Below are positions 57,524 to 64,000 of a stretch of 64,000 nucleotides of DNA, one piece after another. Made by a program: the position numbers and the translations under genes. Each line of letters opens with the position of its first letter. Position 1 is the stretch's first letter. Source of the stretch: CAIYRG01 sp964494505 (GTDB taxonomy: Bacteria > Pseudomonadota > Alphaproteobacteria > Micropepsales > Micropepsaceae); contig CAZBRO010000015.1 in the NCBI GenBank assembly GCA_964494505.1, positions 48,725-112,724 of the forward strand, in the 5' to 3' direction. The notes under the pieces were generated by a model, which did not search any database, was not told the origin of the DNA, and worked only from the letters and a program-made list of their open reading frames with translations.

Positions 57524-60500
57524 GTGTTCGCGATTGTACAACTTGCATTGAAGTTTCGTCTGACGGCAATTGTCCTGGCGGTATTCATACTGATTTCGGG
57601 TGCCTACGCGGCATTGACGACACCGGCCGACATCTTCCCGGAAATCCGCATTCCCGTGATTGCTGTCGTATGGACCTATCGCGGCTTGTCGCCGGACGAT
57701 ATGTCGGGCCGGGTGACGTATTATTTCGAACGGCAACTCTCGACCTATGTGAACGATATCGAGCACATGGAAAGCCAGTCGCTGTTCGGGATCGCGGTCA
57801 TCAAGATTTATTTCCACCCCGGTGCCGATATCCGCACGGCGACGGCCGAAGTGACGTCGGTATCCCAGACGGTCCTGAAGCAACTGCCTCCGGGGATCAC
57901 GCCGCCCCTCGTTTTGAATTACAACGCCTCGACGGTACCGATCCTGCAACTGGCCTTGGCAAGCACCCAATTGGCAGAGCAGGAAATATACGATCTTGGG
58001 CAGAACTTCATCCGGCCGGCACTTGCGACCGTTCAAGGGGCCGCAGTCCCCTCGCCCTATGGCGGAAAAGAACGGCAAATCCAGATCGATCTCAATCCAC
58101 AGGCGCTGCAGGCGAAAGGGCTTTCAGCGGAGGATGTCGAGAACGCCATCGCGGCTCAGAACCAGATCATTCCGGCTGGAACCACAAAGATCGGACAGTT
58201 CGAATACAATGTTAAGCTGAACGACAGCCCCGTCACGGTCGACGAGTTGAACGATCTCCCCATAACGACACAAAACGGCGCCACCATCTATGTGCGGGAT
58301 GTCGGCCACGTGCGGGATGGGTTTCCACCACAGAGAAACATCGTTCGGGTCAACAGCCGCCGTGCGGCACTGATGACCATCCTGAAGAGCGGGAGCGTCT
58401 CCACGCTCGACATTGTCGCCGGCGCAAAGGCGCTGCTGCCACGTTTGAAGGAGACGCTGCCGAGTTCGCTTCAGATCACCCCGCTTGGCGACCAGTCGGT
58501 ATTCGTGAAGGCGGCGATTACGGACGTCGTTCGAGAGGGGGCGGTGGCCGCGCTGCTTACCAGCTTCATGATCCTCGTGTTCCTGGGCAGCTGGCGCTCC
58601 ACTCTGGTCATCGCGACTTCGATTCCCCTGGCTGTGCTGGCCTCCATTGCCGTGCTCTCCGCGCTGGGCGAAACCTTGAATTTGATGACGCTGAGCGGAT
58701 TGGCGCTCGCCGTTGGCATCCTGGTGGATGACGCAACCGTCACCATCGAGAACATCAATTGGCATCTCGAGCAGGGCAAGCCCATTCAGACCGCCATCAT
58801 GGACGGCGCGCGGCAAATCGTGACTCCGGCGTTCGTCTCTCTTGTCTGCATTTGTATCGTCTTTGTGCCGATGTTCTTTTTCCCGGGCGTCGCGGGCTTC
58901 CTGTTCGCCCCGATGGCCGAAGCGGTGATGTTCGCGATGATCGCGTCTTTCGTTCTCTCGCGGACGCTGGTGCCCGTTATGGCAAGGTATTTGCTCGTGT
59001 CTCACCCGGGCGCTCACACCGTCGAAATCATGCGCGAGCACGATTCCGAGGCGGGCCGTCCCACCACGCGAAATCCGTTCATTCTCTTCCAGCATGGGTT
59101 CTCACGCCGTTTCGAGAGGATACGGCACGGCTATCGCGCTCTCCTGGAACTGGCGCTGGGCAGCCGGCGCTTGTTCATCGGCTGTTTCATAATTGTGGTG
59201 CTGGGCTCGTTCGCTTTGGTCCCCTATCTCGGACAGGATTTCTTCCCATCCGTCGATTCCGGCCAGATCAACATCCACGTCCGCGCACCGGTCGGAACGA
59301 GAATCGAAGAGACGGCCGCATTGTTCGACAAGATCGAGGATAAGATTCGCCAGAGCATTCCAACCAAGGAACTCGGCACCATCGTGGACAATATCGGGCT
59401 GCCGGTCAGTGGTCTGAACAGAGCCTATTTGAACACCGGCGGCGTGGGCCCCGAGGACGGCGATATCCTGGTCAGCCTGAACGACAACCATAAACCGACC
59501 GCGGGCTACGTGAGGATGCTCCGCACCAGCCTCATGCGCACTTTTCCGGGTAGTGAGTTTGCATTCCTGCCCGCCGATATTGTCAGCCAGATTCTCAATT
59601 TCGGCGCTCCTGCGCCGGTAGACTTAACGGTCACAGGGCCGAACAATCAGCAGAACGAAGCCTACGCACAGGAGCTGTTGCGCGGAATTCGAAAGATACC
59701 GGGCGCCGCGGATGCGCGGATCGAGCAATCATCGCGTTATCCGGAACTTGCCGTCGATATCGACCGCACGCGGGCGGGTCAACTTGGGCTCACCGAACGC
59801 GACGTAACGAACAGTCTGGTTGTGAATCTGGCAAGCAGCTTCCAGGTGGCGCCGGCATTCTGGGTCGATCCACGCAACGGCGCGTCTTATCCGATCGTGG
59901 CGCAAACGCCCCAATACAATCTCGACTCGCTTTCAAAGTTCGAGAACCTGCCGGTGACGGACGGCAAGAGCGGAAATATGCAGGTGCTGGGTGCGCTCGG
60001 CACAATCCATCGCGAAACCAGCGACGCAATCGTTTCGCATTATGCGATACAACCTACCATCGACATCTACGCAACGACGCAGGGCCGGGATTTGGGCGCG
60101 GTAGCCGGCGAGATTCAGAAGCTGATCCAGGCCACCGCAAAAGATCGGCCAAGGGGCGCGGTCATCACGCTTCGCGGCCAGGTCGAGACCATGAACACCG
60201 CGTTCTCCGGTCTATTCTTTGGTTTGGCGGAGGCGATCGTCCTGATTTACCTTCTCATCGTCATCAATTTTCAGTCCTGGGCGGACTCTTTTGTCATCGT
60301 GAGCGCATTGCCGGCTGCGCTCGCAGGAATTGTCTGGATGCTGTTCGCGACACATACCACGCTCAGCGTGCCCGCGCTCACGGGCGCGATCATGTGTATG
60401 GGCGTAGCCACGGCGAACAGCGTGCTGATCGTCAGCTTTGCGCGGGAGCAGCTTGCGGAAACCGGCGATGCCATGAAGGCGGCATTGGAGGCAGGCTTCA

Positions 60501-60763
60501 CGCGCTTTCGGCCGGTGCTGATGACGGCGCTTGCCATGATCATCGGGATGGCGCCCATGGCTCTCGCTCTCGGCCAGGGCGGCGAGCAGAATGCGCCGCT
60601 CGGCCGCGCGGTAATCGGTGGTCTGGTCGTTGCCACCGCAACCACCCTGCTATTCGTACCTGTGGCCTTCAGTCTCGTTCATGGACGAAAAAAAGCAACA
60701 CCGGTGAGCACTCGCAGTTCGGGGCTGCCGGATTCCGGAGGTGCCTATGTCCCCGCAGAATGA
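57524..60763 (+). CDS. RND-family efflux transporter, inner membrane pump
   Basis: 1079 residues of AcrB/HAE1 type: first helix IVLAVFILISGAYAALTTPA, periplasmic loop with YVNDIEHMESQSLFGIAVI, then the helix-4 proton-relay pair in LAVGILVDDATVTIENINWH, a second large loop (FPSVDSGQINIHVRAPVG), and helix 10-12 motifs PALTGAIMCMGVATANSVLI and VVATATTLLFVPVAFSL. It drives export of drugs, metals or metabolites by proton exchange, or acts with TolC. The start is GTG 57524 with AAAGGGG upstream. It comes before its adaptor gene and overlaps it by 17 bp. No outer-membrane factor in the window. Confidence 0.92.
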   Translation: MFAIVQLALKFRLTAIVLAVFILISGAYAALTTPADIFPEIRIPVIAVVWTYRGLSPDDMSGRVTYYFERQLSTYVNDIEHMESQSLFGIAVIKIYFHPGADIRTATAEVTSVSQTVLKQLPPGITPPLVLNYNASTVPILQLALASTQLAEQEIYDLGQNFIRPALATVQGAAVPSPYGGKERQIQIDLNPQALQAKGLSAEDVENAIAAQNQIIPAGTTKIGQFEYNVKLNDSPVTVDELNDLPITTQNGATIYVRDVGHVRDGFPPQRNIVRVNSRRAALMTILKSGSVSTLDIVAGAKALLPRLKETLPSSLQITPLGDQSVFVKAAITDVVREGAVAALLTSFMILVFLGSWRSTLVIATSIPLAVLASIAVLSALGETLNLMTLSGLALAVGILVDDATVTIENINWHLEQGKPIQTAIMDGARQIVTPAFVSLVCICIVFVPMFFFPGVAGFLFAPMAEAVMFAMIASFVLSRTLVPVMARYLLVSHPGAHTVEIMREHDSEAGRPTTRNPFILFQHGFSRRFERIRHGYRALLELALGSRRLFIGCFIIVVLGSFALVPYLGQDFFPSVDSGQINIHVRAPVGTRIEETAALFDKIEDKIRQSIPTKELGTIVDNIGLPVSGLNRAYLNTGGVGPEDGDILVSLNDNHKPTAGYVRMLRTSLMRTFPGSEFAFLPADIVSQILNFGAPAPVDLTVTGPNNQQNEAYAQELLRGIRKIPGAADARIEQSSRYPELAVDIDRTRAGQLGLTERDVTNSLVVNLASSFQVAPAFWVDPRNGASYPIVAQTPQYNLDSLSKFENLPVTDGKSGNMQVLGALGTIHRETSDAIVSHYAIQPTIDIYATTQGRDLGAVAGEIQKLIQATAKDRPRGAVITLRGQVETMNTAFSGLFFGLAEAIVLIYLLIVINFQSWADSFVIVSALPAALAGIVWMLFATHTTLSVPALTGAIMCMGVATANSVLIVSFAREQLAETGDAMKAALEAGFTRFRPVLMTALAMIIGMAPMALALGQGGEQNAPLGRAVIGGLVVATATTLLFVPVAFSLVHGRKKATPVSTRSSGLPDSGGAYVPAE

Positions 60764-61922
60764 AGGTAGGGGGCGCAATCCGAAGTTGGCCCGCAACGTC
60801 AAACGCATTGCCGTTCTGTTCGCAGGTGTTGCTGCCATTGTCGTTGCCAATGGGGTCATGGTCCGGCAGAGCGCGAGCAACGAGGAGGAGACTTTTTCAG
60901 CCGAACAGGCGATTCCCACCGTCGTTGTCGTGCATCCGAGCCCAGCCAAAGGTGGGAATACGTTGACCCTGCCCGGCAATGTGCAGGCCTATTACACCGC
61001 GCCGATCTACGCGCGCGTCCCGGGGTATGTGAAGACCTGGACCAGGGATATCGGTGCGCGCGTGCATCAAGGCGAGGTGCTCGCCGAAATCGACACGCCA
61101 GACGTCGATCAGCAGGTTGCGCAAGCCCGCGCCGACCTCGCCAACGCCGAGGCGGCTCATAAGCTGTCCGAAAGCACTTCGGCACGTTGGGCGAACCTGC
61201 TCAAGATCGGCGCCGTCTCGATGCAGGACGCGGACGAAAAAACCGGCGATCTGGCCGTGAAAAGCGCGCAAGTCAAGTCGGCCCAGGCCAATCTCGACCG
61301 TCTGCTGACCATGAAGACGTTTGCGAAGATCGTCGCGCCGTTCGACGGGGTGGTTACCGAGCGAACCGTCGATATCGGGACGCTCGTCAACGCCGGCGCC
61401 GGTTCGGCAGGTTCATCGTTGTTCACGATTTCCGATACGCACAAGATGCGTGTCTATGTGCGCGTGCCGCAGAACTACTCCGCCGAGATTCGCGACCATT
61501 TGAAGGCCGTTCTGACTCTGCCGGAATATCCGGGTGAAACCTTTCCCGCCGAACTCGTTTCAACGTCGGATGCGATCAGCAATCAGTCCAATACGCTGCT
61601 CGTCCAACTCGAAGCGGCAAATCCGCAGGATCGGTTGAAGTCGGGCGAGTATGCGCAAGTATCGCTGCTGCTTCCCGGCGGAACGCAAAATTTGAGCATA
61701 CCCGTCAGCGCTCTTCTGTTCCGCTCCGACGGATTGCGGGTGGCTACGGTGGGACCTGACAACCGCGTGGTGTTGAAGCCGATCATGATCGCCGAAGATC
61801 TCGGAACGACTGTCGAGGTAGATTCTGGTTTGTCCGCTTCGGATCAGGTGATCGACAATCCGCCCGATTCGCTGCAATCGGGCGATGCCGTTCGGGTTGC
61901 GACCAAGGCAAGCGGAAGCTGA
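60747..61922 (+). CDS. RND efflux periplasmic adaptor (membrane fusion protein)
   Basis: 391 residues. ATG 60747 (GGAGG 5 bases upstream) is preferred to GTG 60741. A signal/anchor helix (IAVLFAGVAAIVVANGVMV) precedes the lipoyl domain (YARVPGYVKTWTRDIGARVH, EIDTPDVDQQVAQARADLAN), a coiled-coil hairpin, the beta-barrel domain (IVAPFDGVVTERTVDIGTLV) and the C-terminal membrane-proximal domain (LSIPVSALLFRSDGLRVATV). It bridges the RND pump to an outer-membrane channel. The gene order (pump first, adaptor second, overlapping) is the reverse of many RND operons. Confidence 0.9.
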   Translation: MSPQNEGRGRNPKLARNVKRIAVLFAGVAAIVVANGVMVRQSASNEEETFSAEQAIPTVVVVHPSPAKGGNTLTLPGNVQAYYTAPIYARVPGYVKTWTRDIGARVHQGEVLAEIDTPDVDQQVAQARADLANAEAAHKLSESTSARWANLLKIGAVSMQDADEKTGDLAVKSAQVKSAQANLDRLLTMKTFAKIVAPFDGVVTERTVDIGTLVNAGAGSAGSSLFTISDTHKMRVYVRVPQNYSAEIRDHLKAVLTLPEYPGETFPAELVSTSDAISNQSNTLLVQLEAANPQDRLKSGEYAQVSLLLPGGTQNLSIPVSALLFRSDGLRVATVGPDNRVVLKPIMIAEDLGTTVEVDSGLSASDQVIDNPPDSLQSGDAVRVATKASGS

Positions 61923-61948
61923 CCGGAAGCAGGAGTTCGTCCAGCGCT

Positions 61949-61970
61949 GGCCCCTCTTTCGAGGGGCCAG
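61949..61970. terminator. Stem-loop terminator between convergent adaptor and porin genes
   Basis: TGGCCCCTC (61949-61957), loop TTTC, GAGGGGCCA (61962-61970): a perfect 9-bp GC-rich stem. It lies 27 bp after the adaptor stop and 16 bp from the porin stop, so it may serve both directions. No T-run follows on either strand. Confidence 0.65.
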
Positions 61971-61985
61971 AAAACCGCTCAAGTC

Positions 61986-63461
61986 TTATTGGAACGGATA
62001 ATAGCGGAAGCTCGTGAAGACCATGTTGTCGGAAGTATGCGGAGCGCCACCGACGCCGTCGAAGGCCTTCAGGCGGGTATAGGAGTATTGCAGGCCGATT
62101 CTCATTCTGCCGAAATCGCCGTCATAAGTGTTGTCCCACAGACCGACATTGATCTGCTCGACGCTCTGGACATTACCCGTGCAGCTCGCGGTCGAAGTAA
62201 AGCTGAAGCAGCCCGTGTTGGTGAAGTTCGGATTGCCGTAACCGATGTTCTGCGTCGAACCGTTCAGCGAACCACTGAAGAAGTTCGAATCCTCATGTTC
62301 CATACCGCCGAAGACATAGACGTCGAACGAGGGCGTCGCATGCAGCGTCAGACCGACCATTTCGATGTCTTCCTTCAATGGCTTGAAGGTGCCGCTCGAA
62401 CTGTAGGTCACATCGGGGAGCTGGCTGCTGCCGTAGCGCCCGATGCCCTCACCGAACAACGTATCGAACTGGAAGTCGAGTTTGCCCGGCACGACCTTGA
62501 TCAGGCCTGCAACGCCGCCGCCGCCGCCCGAGACATCGTGGTTGGAAACAGTGCTTTGCGACGCTCCGAATCGATCATAAAAGTCCCGGTACATGCCGAC
62601 GACTTCCAGGTGAACGTTGCGCATGAACATTGCCGGCTCCCACACGATCTTGCCGATCACGTCCGGAACGTGGTTGAGCGAAAGCGTGATGCCGGGATTG
62701 AACTCGGCGAGGCCCACATTCGTGCTGCCCCCGTTGAAGCCGCTGCCGCTGCTGACCGTAAGTCCAGTGTAGCCCGATGGGGCCGTCCCACCGATCGTCG
62801 TTTGCGGGTTTTCGAGCGAAACGCCGATCCAGACCTCGTTGTTGAAGTTCTTGACGAGGCGAAGCTGGGCCTGCCGTGTCCAGACGAAACCGGCCGAGTA
62901 TTGCGCCTCGATGGTGGGCGGAGGAAGTTCGCTCCGCTCCGACGCGCCAGCGCCGTCCAGGGTTGCGAACGACCAATTTTGCCCGAACAGGAAATGCACG
63001 CCGAGATCGCTCCAATCCACCGATCCGTAAAGATTGCGGATACGCGGTGCGTAGGAGTTGCTTTCGTTCGAATTGGCGCTGGCGGGGCCGCCCATGAAGT
63101 CGAACTCACCATACATCGCGAAGTGCGTATTGGGATCGAAATCGCCTTCCGCAAGGCCCTGAACGCGGCTTTGCCGTGCGGTCATGCGGAATTCGCCGGT
63201 GTGGCCTAGGGCGACGTTATTGCCGGTACCGCCCGGGCCGGGACCTGGAAATGGAATCTTGGAAAAGCCAGGGGAGCCGATGTCCGACTCCAAATTATTG
63301 GATCGCCAAACAGTTTCAGCCGCCAGGAACCCGCCCAATGTGAGCGTGATGCCTTTGAAGTGAATTTTCTTATCTGTGGGCGCCGGCACCGTCTGCCCGA
63401 AGGCAGGGCCCACAATCATCATGGTCGCGATCGTTCCGATCAAAATCGTCTTCAATTTCAT
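61986..63461 (-). CDS. Outer membrane porin-like protein
   Basis: 491 residues. ATG 63461 opens a clear signal peptide (MKLKTILIGTIATMMIVGPA, cleavage near FGQTV); a longer frame from 63593 is not supported. The mature part has alternating strands of a 16-stranded-type barrel: GITLTLGGFLAAETVWRSNN, HTGEFRMTARQSRVQGLAEG (a DcaP-like porin motif), FAMYGEFDFMGG and RNLYGSVDWSDLGVHFLFGQ. The last strand, FTSFRYYPFQ, carries the aromatic C-terminal signature. It probably forms a diffusion channel for an anion or aromatic acid; family assignment is tentative. It is divergent from the pstS-like gene at the right edge, so a phosphate-related role is possible but unproven. Confidence 0.82.
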   Translation of the reverse strand: MKLKTILIGTIATMMIVGPAFGQTVPAPTDKKIHFKGITLTLGGFLAAETVWRSNNLESDIGSPGFSKIPFPGPGPGGTGNNVALGHTGEFRMTARQSRVQGLAEGDFDPNTHFAMYGEFDFMGGPASANSNESNSYAPRIRNLYGSVDWSDLGVHFLFGQNWSFATLDGAGASERSELPPPTIEAQYSAGFVWTRQAQLRLVKNFNNEVWIGVSLENPQTTIGGTAPSGYTGLTVSSGSGFNGGSTNVGLAEFNPGITLSLNHVPDVIGKIVWEPAMFMRNVHLEVVGMYRDFYDRFGASQSTVSNHDVSGGGGGVAGLIKVVPGKLDFQFDTLFGEGIGRYGSSQLPDVTYSSSGTFKPLKEDIEMVGLTLHATPSFDVYVFGGMEHEDSNFFSGSLNGSTQNIGYGNPNFTNTGCFSFTSTASCTGNVQSVEQINVGLWDNTYDGDFGRMRIGLQYSYTRLKAFDGVGGAPHTSDNMVFTSFRYYPFQ

Positions 63462-63900
63462 TTTGTCCCGCCCGTTGAGTATCTCGCGGCCGGCAGAATT
63501 TTCCGCTAGCCGCCATCGCCGTAACCGCCGCGGATGACGCTTCGATGACTGAGCGATGAATGATTTAAGACAAGTGCCGGGCCACTCCGGCAATGTGCTT
63601 AAAGGACCTTTGGCGCGATGTTGGCTAATGCGGGGTGGGGATGGATGAATCGTCTGCCGAATGACACCGGGCGTAGCACCATTTGTGTCCTACGAAGAAA
63701 ATTTGTGGAAGAAAAGTGCGAGGCGGGCCGCACCCGATCTCGGACTTGTTTCGTAATCTCGGGGCAGGGCGACACAGAGCGTCGCAAAACTTTTATATGA
63801 CCGTGACATGGATTACACGCGTGTGAGATTCCATCTCCCGCGGAGGCGTGGACATAGCTTCGAGCTGTCTATCCGCGCCGTAAACCACGAGAGGACACAA
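63462..63900. other. Divergent intergenic region, porin / pstS
   Basis: About 440 bp. ACACGCGTGT (63815-63824) is a perfect 10-bp palindrome 77 bp before the pstS-like ATG. A half Pho-box-like TGTCAC (minus strand, 63804-63809) is visible, but no proper tandem site, though pst operons usually have one. GAGAGGACACA ends this stretch as ribosome site. Confidence 0.4.
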
Positions 63901-64000
63901 TGAGGCCTTTGAAGAAATTTATAGCCGGCGCAATGGCGCTGACCACCCTCGCAGGCATGGCAACAGCGGTTTTCGCAGCCGACATATCGGGCGCGGGGGC
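63901..64000 (+). CDS. pstS: Phosphate-binding protein, PstS-like (N-terminal fragment)
   Basis: Only 33 codons are visible. ATG 63901 follows GAGAGGACACA and opens a signal peptide (MRPLKKFIAGAMALTTLAGM, cleavage near VFAAD). The mature part begins ADISGAGA, the hallmark start of periplasmic phosphate-binding PstS, normally followed by TFP. It would deliver phosphate to the PstCAB permease, which should lie to the right of the window. The short stretch limits certainty; a molybdate or tungstate binder is unlikely with this motif. Confidence 0.72.

Noticed and set aside
63804..63809. Half Pho box ahead of the pstS-like gene
   Set aside because: Only one half site matches; no second 7-mer at the required spacing.

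Overview
The window looks like chromosomal DNA of a GC-rich alphaproteobacterium. The best evidence is a full-length CtrA cell-cycle regulator (52912-53655) with a CtrA box and several GANTC (CcrM-type) sites upstream. Four large TonB-dependent receptors, many exported proteins and two PEP-CTERM proteins suggest a soil or freshwater, surface-active oligotroph; closer taxonomy is only a guess (Rhizomicrobium/Caulobacter-like orders fit). I see no tRNA, rRNA, CRISPR array, transposase or phage gene.

Region 1 (1-27.5 kb): the end of a glycosyltransferase gene, then a large accessory locus. Seven paralogous secreted proteins of unknown function recur here (768-3351 three in tandem, 11377, 17053, 18068, 23190). 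Six carry a PDF-type motif just after the signal peptide and end in ...DF. They are interleaved with two TonB-dependent receptors (4138, 24243), two TPR-SPINDLY O-GlcNAc-transferase-like proteins (7363, 14766), a TPR-methyltransferase (21984), a PEP-CTERM protein, an NHL beta-propeller protein, and a Tat-exported thiamine-diphosphate enzyme followed by a small cytochrome c with an unusual CX3CH haem motif.

Region 2 (27.8-41.9 kb): a phosphorus-themed locus. It holds three tandem exported PEBP-like proteins, phosphonoacetaldehyde hydrolase (phnX) overlapping an FAD oxidoreductase of the phosphonate type, a divergent MFS-like DUF5690 carrier, an operon of TonB receptor, TPR-sulfotransferase and PhnZ-like HD oxygenase, then a Tat-exported phospholipase C and an SDR protein lacking the usual YxxxK. 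My reading is scavenging of aminoethylphosphonate-type compounds, perhaps from lipids.

Region 3 (42.0-46.9 kb): a cell-wall or polysaccharide operon of secreted proteins, ending in a natural fusion of a serine beta-lactamase-like (AmiE-type) domain with a NamZ/DUF1343 exo-muramidase domain.

Region 4 (47.1-57.1 kb): signalling. A tightly coupled operon encodes a TonB receptor, a YfiR-like periplasmic protein, a hybrid histidine kinase and a single-domain response regulator. Then come ctrA, a second PEP-CTERM protein, a Crp/Fnr regulator and a NarL-type histidine kinase.

Region 5 (57.5-64.0 kb): an RND efflux pump with its adaptor, a convergent porin-like gene, and the first 33 codons of a pstS-like phosphate-binding protein at the right edge.
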